Origin: Selaginella moellendorffii
Lineage: Eukaryota > Streptophyta > Lycopodiopsida > Selaginellales > Selaginellaceae
Assembly: GCF_000143415.4 (NCBI RefSeq)
Contig: NW_003314275.1
Location: forward strand, 1,912,697-1,976,696
Length of the DNA: 64,000 nt
Reading direction: 5' to 3'
Notes under the pieces: generated by a model
Databases searched by the model: none
Seen by the model: the letters and a program-made list of their open reading frames with translations, nothing else
What the model was told of the DNA's origin: nothing
Translations under genes and position numbers: made by a program
Part shown: positions 21,899 to 33,940 of the stretch, piece after piece
Layout: each line of letters begins with the position of its first letter
Position numbering within the stretch: position 1 is the stretch's first letter

Positions 21899-24548
21899 CA
21901 TTTGACATAGTAAACTGGCTAATATAGTTGTGGTAAACAACTATAGTTGGGATCACAGGAAAGATAAAAACTCCAAAATAATAAAGGAGTCACAAGATTA
22001 TCCTTATATAGTTGAGGTTGGTGCTCATGATTTTGAAACCAGAATTAATGACCGTAGGAGGTCAAATATAAAGGAGGACATGAGTCCTTGAAATGGTAGC
22101 TGGGGCTACCTTTTTTAAATGCTGGAATAAACCCAAGGAGTTAGGGGTGTACTTAGAGGATGAGTCGGTATTTTTATCATATGAATGGATAGTCCAAAGA
22201 GGCAAAAAATAACCCACAGAGCATACAAAATAATCAAGTCTTAAAGTAACACTTGCAAATATAGTCCTTGTAAGTAGGACATGAATACAAGAAGATGTAT
22301 TCCAATGAACTAACACCTCAAAAAATAGCCAGGAGGGTAGGACATTATGAGTCGTCGAATTAGTAAAGTCCAAAAAGCTAGATGACTTGAGTGGAGTCAA
22401 GGAATGGTCCTAAAAAACTGGTGGAAGCATTTGGATTAAGGTGTGTTGTACCCTACAAAGGATAGAGAGGATTTTAAGATCCAAGTATGAGAATAGTGGG
22501 TATCTCATTAATGGTAGAATATGCCATACTAAAGTTATGGGAAAGGTGTTCTTGGAAGAAAGCAACTTTAGCACAGAGTTGCATGTGAACACTATAGTGT
22601 AATGCTAACTGATAGTTGGCATGAGAAACAATTACTTTAGTCTTGGCAAAGACCTAAACACAAGTGAAAAGTATCATAAAGGTAAGTTCATAAAGCCGAT
22701 GGTGTGGAAATACCAAATGTGCTAAGGTGGGATGCCTTGAGATTAAATTAGTGGGTTCATGAAAATCCCTTCCTAAAGAAATCTCGATGGGAATAGGAAT
22801 GGCATAGCTTAAGCTGAAAAGTATGTGGTTAAAGTGTGGTGACCCAAATAATGATGAAGGTGTGGAAGCACTAGCAATGAGTTGTAAGATTTGACAACTA
22901 TGAAGCAATTAAGCAAATGGTGCAATATAATTGATTGGTTTGGTAGAAGTTAACTACCCAAAATTTTTTATTGAGATAAAAAGGTTAGATATATCCCTTG
23001 AGGGGATAAATTGCTTATGTTGCAATATAGTAAATTAATGTTAAAAAGAGAAATGCTTATTGTTAAAGAAGGCCATCAATGGGACACCTAGACACTCTAA
23101 AACACTAAGAAGTGGTGTTTGGTATTATGAGGGCATTAGATAAGGGCGAAGGGATTAAATTTCTAACGAATAATGGATAAAAAGTGCTATCCAATGTCTA
23201 AGGTTGTGGTGACAAAAGAAGTCCATCTATCTGAATTGGACAAAGCTAAAAAGTGATTTTGGTATGGCTAGCAATGGGTATACAGTGGTCCATGTGTAAT
23301 GAGGTTAATCTTGATGTTGAAAGTCACGTAATCGGTATGTGGAAGAATTAGCCGTTTCAAAGATCACGTTGTGTTTTATAGGATTGCTATTATCAATGTT
23401 TCGACATGGTTGGCAAGTAGCTCTCTACCAAACCTGTTAAGGTGCCAAGGTTAGATCACTATGTGATCTTATGGCTAAAACAAGGATAAAGTTCTTGTGA
23501 GATTAAGGGATAAAGTTCTAAGTTCAAAGTGTTGATTGGAACTATTGATGAGTGTGTGGCTTGGTCAAGGTGACCAAGTGGGAAGAACACCCAAGGGAAA
23601 TGAGCTATGTCAATGCGATGGCATGATAAGTTCGAGGAAAGTAGTCTATATAAAAGATTCATGGGAGGGTCTCAAAGTTGGGCCGTGATAGAGCCCATAG
23701 CAGAAAATTCTAAGGAAACGTACTAGGGGTGAACACCCTCTGGACTTGGCAAATCAAAGTCTTTGCTATGGGATTGAAAAGATACCTCGAAAATAGAGGT
23801 GGCGATCCTGTGTTGTGTGATCCAACAATTAAGGATAGGAGCAAAAGACTAGTGGCTAAGAAAAGGGCCATGGGAATCATGGGATAGAAGCCAAATGGCA
23901 AAGTTAGTTCAAGAACACTAATGTGTTGGATGCTAACGGATTATGGGAAGGCAATGTGTTTCCAAGGATAGGTTCCCAATTGCTCCAATTTGGCGAAGTT
24001 GGAAGCTCCAAAGGATGGAGTGGTAAAGTAGCCAAATGATAGGGCCATGGACACCCCTAGCACGAATTACAATAACTGGAACTTAATGCCAAGGGTGGCA
24101 CGATATCGAAAAGAGGATGATGGTGCCCTCAAATAAAGAACTTCCTTGGAGTTGCACTATGTGCAACGTAAGGTGTCAGAGACACCTAGGAAATTGACTT
24201 TGAGAAGTCAGAATTAAAAGTTCTAAAGTGCAAAAGTTATGCCAATGGAATCTAAGACTACTCGAGAATGAGTAGTGGAATTGAGTTAGAGAAGGTGTCT
24301 CTGATGGGTTTAGCAGGAACTGAACCAATAAAAGGGAGCAAACCACCCCAGGTGGTCGAATGAGTTTCTATGTTGGAGAGACTATGCTCCTTAGAGGATG
24401 GACAAGGCATGGTGAGCCTTCGGTGTCAAACCATAGACAAATATTGGCTGGGTGCCAAGGATGTAAATCGTAATACATTCGAGTATTACTTTATAAAAGG
24501 GTTTACTGTTTGATAAGGACATCGAACTTCATCTATGGGTGGTGGAGT
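21899..24548 (+). mobile_element. Internal region of LTR element E3, without gag or pol
   Basis: It runs from leader sequence (CATTTGACATAG, matching the E2 leader) to a polypurine tract just before the LTR at 24549. About 2.6 kb with no long frame and no recognisable retroelement domain. It looks like a large retrotransposon derivative that depends on another element for its proteins. Confidence 0.7.
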
Positions 24549-25449
24549 TGTGAGAGGCAAAATCCCTAGGCCCCAAAGTGGAGTCGGAAGGGTGCCATGT
24601 GGTAGTGGCCGAAACCAAAACCAAATGAGCGTAACACGTTTGGACTAAAAGCTCCGACTTGAAAGGTCAAAAGCGGGAGTGGAACTCCCAGCAAAGTGCT
24701 CAAGAAACAAGTACGAAGTGAGAGATAAATGAGTCTCTAGAAAAGGGACACAAGAGGACCGACACATGACACGTGGAAGTGTCTGAGATGGAGTTCGAGA
24801 TGGAGTCCGAGATGGAGTTCGAAATGGAGTCCGAGATGGACCCGAGATGGAGTCCGAGATGGAGTCCGAGAGGAGTCCGAGATGGACCCGAGATGGAGTC
24901 CGAGATGGAGTCCAAGATGGATCCGAGATGGAGTCTGAGATGGAGTCCAAGATGGACCCGAGATGGAGTCCGAGATGGAGTCTGAGATGGACCTGAGATG
25001 GAGTCCCAGATGGAGTCCCAGATGGATCCGAGATGGAGTCCAAGATGGACCCGAGATGGAGTCCAAGATGGACCTGAGATGGAATCCGAGATGGAGTTCG
25101 AGAAGGACCCGAGATGGAGTCTGAAGTCGAGACCGAGACCGGGACCGAGACCGCGACCGAGATCGGGACCGAGACCGAGACCGAGGCCGAGACCGAGCCC
25201 GAGTTCGAGTCCGAGTCCGAGTTCGAGTTTGAGTTCGAGTCTAAGAGGGTGAAAGCCCAAAGCGTTCGTCTCCCAGACCCTGGGGGGTTTGGTGAGCTCC
25301 AAAAGTATAGTGAGGGGGAGGACTGTAGTGGAGCCAGTTTGGCTAGGAAAGGCCAGTTTGGCCCAGGAAGGCTGTTCCCAAGTGTTGAGTCATGGAAAAA
25401 CCATTGGGAAGTCCAAAACTAGAGTGAACACAGATCGACAAGCGGGGTA

Positions 25450-25454
25450 GCTTG
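25450..25454 (+). repeat. Target site duplication of G1, left
   Basis: GCTTG, repeated at 32986-32990. Confidence 0.9.
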
Positions 25455-26602
25455 TGTAAGCCACAAATTTTTCCTTTCCAATTTGCCAGCTTACCTCGTC
25501 TATCCGTCCAACGCTGCCTTGGCTTTTGCTAAGTTCCCTCGCCAAGGTTCTCGCCTATGGTACCAGCTCCTACTTGGTTTCAGCTACTCACTGCACGAGC
25601 AACGGAGTGTTAGCCATCCTTCCACGGATTCCCAAATCACTCCCAATCCCCCTCCCCGGGTTAGACTGGACTTAAGGTTCGGCTACACTCCCCGCAAGCA
25701 CAAGCAGCCAAGCACACCAAGCTTCCGGGTTCCTAACATCCCTTGGTACCACAAGACTTGATCATGGGACCCTCTAAATCCCAAGTCTTGAGTGCAACAC
25801 TTGCTTCGGGACACCGGGGCGAAACACCGTGGCCTAACGACCCGGTATGGGTACCTCTCGCCCCCCACTTCCATCCCGAAGGAAGGCCCAAGCCCCTAGG
25901 CAGGGCGAGGACCAATGAGCCGCATGGTACTCAAGTGGGGCACCACTCCACATGAGCCGGGAGCACCGCAATCGGTTTCCCTTTCGGGAGTGGGAGCTGC
26001 TCTTGAGCACTTCCTTGGATGGCCCCTCCGGCACCAGCCAAGTCCATGCTCACTCCCACCCAAGGCCCCTTGGTTTCAGTCCCAACCTCAAGTCGGTTTG
26101 GAAGCCCAACTGGAGAGTCCCTTCAAAACTGGTTCCTGGACCTCACTATCCCTACTATACTTTTGGAACCCCCTGCAGCCCCCCCCCCCTGGGGGACGCA
26201 CGCTTTGGGCTTTCACCCCTTGACCCGTATTAGTATTTGGACTTAGTCTCTGGCTCGATCTCGGATCCGATTTCGGATCCGACTTCGGATTCGGTCTCGG
26301 ACTCGATCGCGGACTCGATCTCGGACCCGATCTCGGGCCCGACCTCGGACTCGACTTCGGACTCGGTCTCGGACCCGATTTCGGATCTCGGACTCCGTCT
26401 CGAACTCGGTCTCGAACTCGGACTCGAACTCGGTCCCCGAGTCGGTCTTGGACTCGATTCCGGACTCTATCTCGAACTCGGTCCTAGAGTCGGTCTTGGA
26501 CTCGATCTTTGACTTGGTCCCATCCGATGAACTCTTTGTCATTTTGGTCATGCTTTCGGGGTTCCCTTAGCCTACGACACCTCGGCGAGTTGGTTCCTTA
26601 CA
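25455..26602 (-). repeat. 3' LTR of G1
   Basis: 1,148 bp; on the minus strand TGTAAGGAACC to GTGGCTTACA. It contains a GA-rich hexamer array near 26235-26520 and a G/C homopolymer run near 26180. Confidence 0.93.
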
Positions 26603-26614
26603 ACTCCACCACCC
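26603..26614 (-). promoter_or_regulatory. Polypurine tract of G1
   Basis: GGGTGGTGGAGT on the minus strand, directly before the 3' LTR. Confidence 0.8.
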
Positions 26615-27005
26615 ATAGAAGAAGTTCGATGCCCACATCGAACGTCTCTTTTTTATCCTACGACTTGTTGACCATGTCTCCGGGGGCATCCCCCCACTTA
26701 GCGGTGTGCCTAAGTTAGCCTCCCCGGCCAAGAGCTCATGACAACGGAATATAGGTGTCCCTACACTCCTCCCCTCACCACGCCCTAGTATGGGGTCGGG
26801 ACTTGAACCCAGCCTTGCTTTACTAGGGGGTTGGGACTCGAACCCAACCTCCGTAGAATACGTCTACGGATTCGACATCCCCGCAGGGAGTCGGGCGTAG
26901 CTCCCTACGCCTGGTCGACCTAGCTAACCCATGCTAATTAGCTTACCTTCGGCGCGCCTTCGGGTCCCAATATATGCCATTGCTCAACTTCTCAAATTGA
27001 TACTT
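26615..27005 (-). other. 3' non-coding region of G1
   Basis: No frame. Two B-box-like matches on the minus strand: 26834-26844 (GGTTCGAGTCC) and 26799-26809 (GGTTCAAGTCC). Conserved in G3 (52418-52820) and in E1 (about 15150-15560). Confidence 0.6.
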
Positions 27006-30000
27006 TTAATTGAACTTTGCATAAGTACATAGAGTTCTGCCATGCAGAAATTCCTCCACTAGATATCGCGCGTTCGCTAGGTTCTCCTCCGGTTCCCATG
27101 TTGCTTCGCAGTGTGGAAATCCTTTCCACTTCACATGGAACTCTCTCACCTCGCGTCCTTGTCGCTTGCTCTTGCGCGCATTGAGGATGGCCTCGACTTC
27201 GTATTCCTCCTCCCCTTGGATAACCTCAGGTAAAGGTCTTACTTGGTCCTTGCGAAGCGGATCCTCAAAATACGGCTTGAGTAAGTTCACGTGGAACACG
27301 GGATGCATCTTCCCCATCTCTCGAGGAAGTTGGAGACGGTAAGCCACTTTACCGATTCGAGCCTCAATCTCGTAAGGCCCCGCGAACCTGCTTAAGGAAC
27401 TCAAGATCAATTCATTTACAGGAATACATGCATTTTTACCTTTGGGTCAACTTCCGGCTGATCCCACTTGGTAGCCTGAGGTTCTTGGTGTTCAGCCACA
27501 CCTTCTCCCCAGCTTGGAACTCCACATCTCGACGCTTTTGGTTCGCGTACTTAGTTTGCCTTTGTTGAGCCCGTTCCAAGGAATCCCTCACTAGATTCCA
27601 AATGTTGAGTCTTTCCGCCGTGAATGCCTCCACTGCGGGTAACTCTCCATGATACTCGGCCACGCCGAGTTCCACAGGACCTTCAATAGCTCGCCCATTG
27701 ATGACTTCCCATGGACTCACCCCGATGCTCGAATGTGGTGAGTTGTTATAACACATTTCCGCAAGTCCCAAATGACTTACCCAGTCGGTCTGGTCTCCCG
27801 AGACATAGCATCGCAAATAATCCTCCAGCTGCCTATTCACCCTTTCCGTTTGTCCGTCTGTCAAGAAGTGTTAGTGCCATCAATCTTGACTCAATACCCA
27901 TTACCTGTCTGTGGGTGATAGGCCGTGCTGAATTTCAACTTGGTGCGATACTGTTCTAGGAGTGTCCTCCAGAACCTACTGGTGAAGATCTTATCTCGAT
28001 CTGAGATAATCTCTTCCGGCCTTCCCCGCACTCGAACCACTTGTTCGAAGAACAGCTTCGCCACACCTTCCGCATCCACATCCGTTGTGGTGGGTATGAA
28101 ATGTGCCATCTTTGAAAATCGGTCCACCACCACGAATATCGCATCGAACCCCTCGCTTGGGGGTAGTCCCGTGATGAAGTCCATCGTGAGACATTTCCAC
28201 GGACGATCTGGAATGGGGATGCTTTGCAACAAGCCCCCACTAGCCTTCGTCACGGCTTTGACCTGCTGACATGTTGGACATGTCTTTACATAGTCTTGGA
28301 CGTCCTTAGCCATATCTGGCCAGTGATACTTCCTTTTGAGTAAGCCTATCGTCTTGGGCACTCCGCCGTGTCCCGCGAGAGGTCCGTCATGACACTCTTC
28401 CAAGGCTACCTTCCTTAGTTCCCCTTCTGGAACATACACCCTCGTTTGCTTGTAATATATGAGTCCGTTGCGTTCCGCATAGCCCGTTTTCTCTTCCGTT
28501 GGCAGCTCACCTCTCTGGTGAGCTTCCCGCGCCTCCAGATTCCTTAGCAACACTTCTTGTGCTAGACCATCACTCTCGTATGCGGTCCGCACATCGTCCC
28601 AAAAGGTTGCTGTCGCGCTAGATATCGCCAACTTCAAGCTCGCTTTTCGACTGAGCGCATCTGCCACGATGTTGCTCTTCCCAGGCTTGTACAGGATCTC
28701 GCAATCAAACTCGGCCAAAGCATTGGCCCACCGACCTTGTTTTCCCCTTAGGTCGGGCTGTGACAAGAAGTGTTTCGTTGCCACATTGTCCGTATAAACC
28801 TTGAAGTGTCTCCCAAGGTAGTGTCGCCACTCCTTGAGCGCCTTGACCACCGCAAACAATTCCTTCTCGTGGGCAGGCCACTTCCGTTGAGCCTTGTCCA
28901 GCTTCTTCGAGAAGAACGCTACTGGATGGTTGTCTTGCTTCAAAACTGCGCCCAACGCAAAGTCCGAAGCATCCGTGTCTACCTCAAAGTCCTTACCAAA
29001 GTCTGGTAATGCCAACACCGGAGCCTTCCTCAACTTCCCTTTGAGGTGGACGAATGCCGCCTCGCATTCCGCTGTCCATACCATCTTCCCTTTTCCTGTT
29101 TGGTCCGTTAAGGGCAGGGCTACTCTCGAATAGTGTCTGATAAACTTTCGATAGTAGTTGCATAGCCCCAGGAACGCCCTCAACTCATGTACATTCGATG
29201 GTCGTTCCCATTCCTGGATCGCTTGGACCTTCTCCGGGTCCACCTTGAGCCCGTCCTGGCCCACCACATGCCCGAGAAACTTTACCTCTTGTTGAGCAAA
29301 GTCACATTTGCTCTCTTTAGCATACAGTTTGTGTTCCCTTAGTTTCTCAAACACCTTCGCCAAGTGTTCGGCATGCTCCTCTAGCGTCTCGCTATAGATC
29401 AGGATGTCGTCAATATAGACGACCACGAAGCGATCCAGATAGGGTACAAAGATGTGGTTCATCAACGCCGAAAACGTTGCCGGCGCATTGCACAGCCCAA
29501 AGGGCATCACCAAAAACTCAAAGCTCCCATACCTCGTTCGACAGGTTGTCTTCTCGACATCTTCCTCAGCTACCCTGATCTGGTAGTATCCTGACCTTAG
29601 GTCAATCCTCGAGAAGTATTTTGCCTTTCCCAACCTATCGAACAGGTCCTCGATCCTTGGCAAAGGGTACTTGTTCTTCTTGGTATACTTGTTGAGCAAC
29701 CGGTAGTCTATGCACATGCGCATAGATCCATCTTTCTTTTTCACAAATAGCACCGGCGCCCCATACGGCGACTTGCTCAACCGAACATACCCTTTGTCCA
29801 CCAACTCCTCTAGTTGGCTCTTGAGCTCCTTGAGTTCTTTTTCGTTCAATCGATAGGGTGGACGAACCACCACCTCAGCACCCTCGACCAGCTCAATTTT
29901 ATGTTCTATCGGTCGTGCGGGGGGCAACCCCGCCGGTAGCTCCTCTGGCATGGTATCCTGGAATTGGTCCAGCACCTGCTGGATCACTAAAGGTACTTCT

Positions 30001-31778
30001 TCCGTTCTTGTCTTTTTGTCACTCTTCACCGAGAGTAAGCACAAAAAGGCTGCCTTAGTTCCTTTAGTGAGTTGTCCTCTCGTGGACACCAGGTTTAAGC
30101 ATGACTCTTTGGCCTTGCTTTGCCCTACCTTTAGATCTTGGGCCTCCACCCTAGATCTTCTTCCTTGGGCATTCGCCAATACCACAAGGTTCCTACCTTG
30201 TCCATGCAGGGCTACCACGAACCGATTAAACCAATCCATTCCGAAGATCACGTCAAATCCCGCCATGTCCAAGACGGTGAAATCCATGTCCACTTTCCAT
30301 GTCCCCACTTCGACTCTCGCTTGTCGAAGTACCTCATCGGTGCTTTGGCTACCTTGAACAAACTCTATAGTCCTTGGTTCGCCTAGCCGCTGCACCGTTA
30401 GTCCGGCTTGCCGGACTATGTCTGCAGCCACAAAATTATCCGAAGCACCCGTGTCAATAAGGATCTTAACAAAGCTACCTCCGAGCTTCCCTCGGAGGGC
30501 TAGTAGATGTCGCGAACGACTCTCTACCAAAGTTGCTCGTGTAATGAGTAACTTTGAGTTAGGGACTGGATCACATACCTCAGTTTGGACTTCACCCGAC
30601 TTGATGGCCATATTGGCTCTGGCCTTCTTCGGGTAGGGACATTCCCTCGAGAAGTGTCCCGCTTCGCCGCAGTTGTAGCATACGTTGTTTCCCACGCTGC
30701 TATACGACTTGACCTTCTTATCCGTGGGTTTGTCTTTTTTCGCTTGACTCCCCCACGTACTCGCTCGCTGGCCACCGGATTTGCCTTTCCGGAACCCCGA
30801 GGACTCATTCTTAGAGAAACTCTTCTTGAATTTCCCCTTGCTATATGTTCCCCTCGGTTTGGCCCCTTTGTGAAACGTGGATCCCGACCCCGTCGTGTTT
30901 CCCTTTCGCAGATTATCGTTGAAATGCACCTTGATGGCCGCATCCAACGCTTCCTTGTAGTTGGTCGGGTTCCAGTGCATCACCTCACCGCGAGCCCAGG
31001 TTTGCAAACCTGATATAAAAGCATGGAACGCATCCATATCCCCCATGTCCGTGACAAGTATCCTCTTTGCCATGAACCCATTCACATATTCCTGGATGGT
31101 TCCAGTTTGCTTCAGCCTACTCAACTCATCTCTCAGATGCAGAGTGGCATTCGGAGGAACGTATGTCGCGCGGATCCTCGCCTTCATCATGTCCCAGGTG
31201 GCCACCGGTCCTTCGTTGGCCTCCGTTGTTCTCCACCAAGACTTGGCATTATCTGCCAAGTATGGTTTTGCACATGGGACCTTCTCCGAGCTCGGTAACC
31301 GCAACGCTCGGAAGTAGTCCTCCATATCGTAAAACCAATCCTCCACAACCTTATAGTCGTTCACTCCCTTGAACACCGGTGGGGGCTTTGGTTTGTACTT
31401 GGGAACTGCCTGAGGGACTGATTCCACTTCGGTCTGTTCGACCTTGTCTGGTTTTGCCTCAGTCCCTACCGAAGGGTCCGCACCTTCTGCGCTGCCAGCA
31501 TCCGCAGTCTTTCGCTTTTTCTTCCGCTTCTCGTCACGCTTTAACTTGCGTACGAGAGTCTCCAGCAGGGCATTGGTCTGTGCCAACTGTCCTTCTAGCA
31601 CGTCCAATCGAGCCTTGGACGACCGAACCTCGCCACCGGACTCTTGTTTGGAAGTTTCCTCACTGGAGTCCTCCTCATGCAAGGATTCCTCATCCATAGC
31701 CTCTTGTTCAACCGGAGGCTCCAGCTCCGGCGGAGGTTCCGTCTCCGCCTGGGTTCGCTTACGCCCTGCCCTTGCCAT
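27006..31778 (-). CDS. Gag-Pol polyprotein of chromovirus G1 (1,557 aa after splicing)
   Basis: Exons 31778-27905, 27857-27440 and 27387-27006; removing the two short GT-AG segments gives one unbroken frame. Order: coiled-coil N-terminus (about 55-90), Gag core with [13 protein letters not shown] (about 145-250), zinc knuckle [14 protein letters not shown] (about 370), aspartic protease [12 protein letters not shown] (about 440), reverse transcriptase with YIDDILIYS (about 650-830), RNase H starting [13 protein letters not shown] (about 940-1055), integrase zinc domain (HDGP to CPTCQQ), integrase core with MDFITG, SDRDKIF and, after intron 1, the Glu of QTERVN, and a C-terminal chromodomain ([17 protein letters not shown]). 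All catalytic motifs look intact. The start lies 45 bases past the primer binding site. It should produce virus-like particles, cDNA synthesis and integration, with the chromodomain guiding integration to marked chromatin as known for this group. Confidence 0.88.
27388..27439 (-). other. Putative 52-nt intron 2 in the integrase C-terminal region
   Basis: Minus strand GTAAAAATGCATG to CCTTAAGCAG. Splicing creates AGG and joins KLTQ to [10 protein letters not shown], the normal chromovirus sequence. Unspliced, the frame ends one codon later. G3 has a 51-nt version at 51985-52035. Confidence 0.75.
27858..27904 (-). other. Putative 47-nt intron 1 just before the integrase catalytic Glu
   Basis: Minus strand GTAATGGGTATTGAG to CTTCTTGACAG, with a plant-type branch sequence CACTAAC 12 nt before the acceptor. 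Splicing turns HPQT-stop into the canonical [13 protein letters not shown]3 has the same segment, also 47 nt, at 51520-51566. Confidence 0.8.
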
Positions 31779-31822
31779 CTCCCAGCAATCCGCCTCTATC
31801 CTTCGCTAGAACTGAGATAAAG

Positions 31823-31834
31823 GCTCCGATACCA
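31823..31834 (-). promoter_or_regulatory. Primer binding site of G1
   Basis: TGGTATCGGAGC on the minus strand, one mismatch to the initiator Met tRNA complement, three bases after the 5' LTR. Confidence 0.85.
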
Positions 31835-31837
31835 AAT

Positions 31838-32985
31838 TGTAAGCCACAAATTTTTCCTTTCCAATTTGCCAGCTTACCTCGTCTATCCGTCCAACGCTGC
31901 CTTGGCTTTTGCTAAGTTCCCTCGCCAAGGTTCTCGCCTATGGTACCAGCTCCTACTTGGTTTCAGCTACTCACTGCACGAGCAACGGAGTGTTAGCCAT
32001 CCTTCCACGGATTCCCAAATCACTCCCAATCCCCCTCCCCGGGTTAGACTGGACTTAAGGTTCGGCTACACTCCCCGCAAGCACAAGCAGCCAAGCACAC
32101 CAAGCTTCCGGGTTCCTAACATCCCTTGGTACCACAAGACTTGATCATGGGACCCTCTAAATCCCAAGTCTTGAGTGCAACACTTGCTTCGGGACACCGG
32201 GGCGAAACACCGTGGCCTAACGACCCGGTATGGGTACCTCTCGCCCCCCACTTCCATCCCGAAGGAAGGCCCAAGCCCCTAGGCAGGGCGAGGACCAATG
32301 AGCCGCATGGTACTCAAGTGGGGCACCACTCCACATGAGCCGGGAGCACCGCAATCGGTTTCCCTTTTGGGAGTGGGAGCTGCTCTTGAGCACTTCCTTG
32401 GATGGCCCCTCCGGCACCAGCCAAGTCCATGCTCACTCCCACCCAAGGCCCCTTGGTCCCAATCCCAACCTCAAGTCGGTTTGGAAGCCCAACTGGAGAG
32501 TCCCTTCAAAACTGGTTCCTGGACCTCACTATCCCTACTATACTTTTGGAACCCCCTGCAGCCCCCCCCCCCTGGGGGACGCACGCTTTGGGCTTTCACC
32601 CCTTGACCCGTATTAGTATTTGGACTTAGTCTCTGGCTCGATCTCGGATCCGATTTCGGATCCGACTTCGGATTCGGTCTCGGACTCGATCGCGGACTCG
32701 ATCTCGGACCCGATCTCGGGCCCGACCTCGGACTCGACTTCGGACTCGGTCTCGGACCCGATTTCGGATCTCGGACTCCGTCTCGAACTCGGTCTCGAAC
32801 TCGGACTCGAACTCGGTCCCCGAGTCGGTCTCGGACTCGATTCCGGACTCGATCTCGAACTCGGTCCTAGAGTCGGTCTTGGACTCGATCTTTGACTTGG
32901 TCCCATCCGATGAACTCTTTGTCATTTTGGTCATGCTTTCGGGGTTCCCTTAGCCTACGACACCTCGGCGAGTTGGTTCCTTACA
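31838..32985 (-). repeat. 5' LTR of G1
   Basis: 1,148 bp, same ends and length as 25455-26602. Confidence 0.93.
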
Positions 32986-32990
32986 GCTTG
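32986..32990 (+). repeat. Target site duplication of G1, right
   Basis: GCTTG, matching 25450-25454. Confidence 0.9.
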
Positions 32991-33769
32991 GTGAAGTGTT
33001 CAAAAGCAGGCTCTAGTTCCCCTGGGTGATCGACTGGCCGATGCTCCCAGTCCAAGTGTGGGTGGCACTACCTACTTGGATACCTAGTGTGGCTCAACTG
33101 AACCTTGCTCTAAGCCCATGGCTAGAGCACCCAAAGGCAGAAGGCGAGGAGAGTACCCACGAGGCTCGTGTAGGGCCATGGTGTTCCGAAATGTTGCCCC
33201 AAAGTCCCAAACTATGGAAAGGAAGAGGAGTAGCCCTCTGGTGTGGTGACCAAAGACACAGTCACACAGTGAGGAAGTCCCAAAGGACAGTTAGACTTAG
33301 TGGTCAGGCCTGTGAGCCTTGATCCAATGGCGAACACGGCCATGGACAAAAAGGGACTTGGTGGGGACCGGAAAGGAGATATTGGGGAAGGCTATTCCCC
33401 ATGTCTACAGGCATCCTGAGGATGCTATGGAGTGGATCTAGGATAACCACTCATGGATGGATGGCCTAGTCTTTGAGAGATAGGATTGTGATGTAGGTGG
33501 TGTTAGACCACCGGTGTGACCAAGGTGAATGAGCATGGCCTTAGTGTAATTGGCTGATATGTCAGTGGTACCTTGGGGTGTCGGTCATGGGATCGGACAC
33601 GTGGAGCACTTGGACCAAGTGCAAAGGTTGAGTGGCATGGATGCCATTCTTGGGGCTAGCAAGCCTCGAGTCCTGAATTGGGCTTATGGAGGTTGTGAAT
33701 GAGACTCCTCTAAGTGGTCAAATGTGTGGTTAAGTGACTAAAGTAGAATGGAAAATTTAGTCGCTTACA

Positions 33770-33940
33770 ACATGGAGCACTTGGACCAAGTGCAAAGGTT
33801 AAGTGACATGGATACCATTTTCGGGGTTAACAAGCCCCAAGTCCTGAATTAGACTTATGGAGGTTGTGAGTGAGATTCCTCTTGGTGGTCAAAGAGGTGG
33901 TTAAGTGACTAAAGTAGAATGGAAAACTTAATCGCTTACA
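33770..33940 (+). repeat. Extra partial copy of the E-type LTR end
   Basis: 171 bp repeating, with changes, the last part of the E3 LTR (ACTTGGACCAAGTGCAAAGG to ATCGCTTACA), directly after the LTR end at 33769. It may be the flank of an older LTR into which the next element inserted, or a local duplication. Confidence 0.6.

Larger units (their letters stand above)
25455..32985 (-). mobile_element. Full-length Ty3/gypsy chromovirus G1
   Basis: 7,531 bp with two 1,148-bp LTRs that differ at about six sites by my reading, a perfect GCTTG target duplication, a primer binding site (31823-31834), a polypurine tract (26603-26614) and one long gag-pol frame. That frame is broken only by two putative small introns. 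The C-terminal chromodomain places it among chromoviruses. High LTR identity and few lesions indicate recent insertion. Its LTRs share ends, GAGTCC-type arrays and flanking motifs with the non-autonomous E elements. Confidence 0.93.
24549..33769 (+). repeat. 3' LTR of E3, split by chromovirus G1
   Basis: The two LTR parts are 24549-25454 and 32991-33769, about 1,685 bp together. They join exactly at the duplicated GCTTG, and the undisturbed LTR at 18050 reads continuously through this point. Confidence 0.85.
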
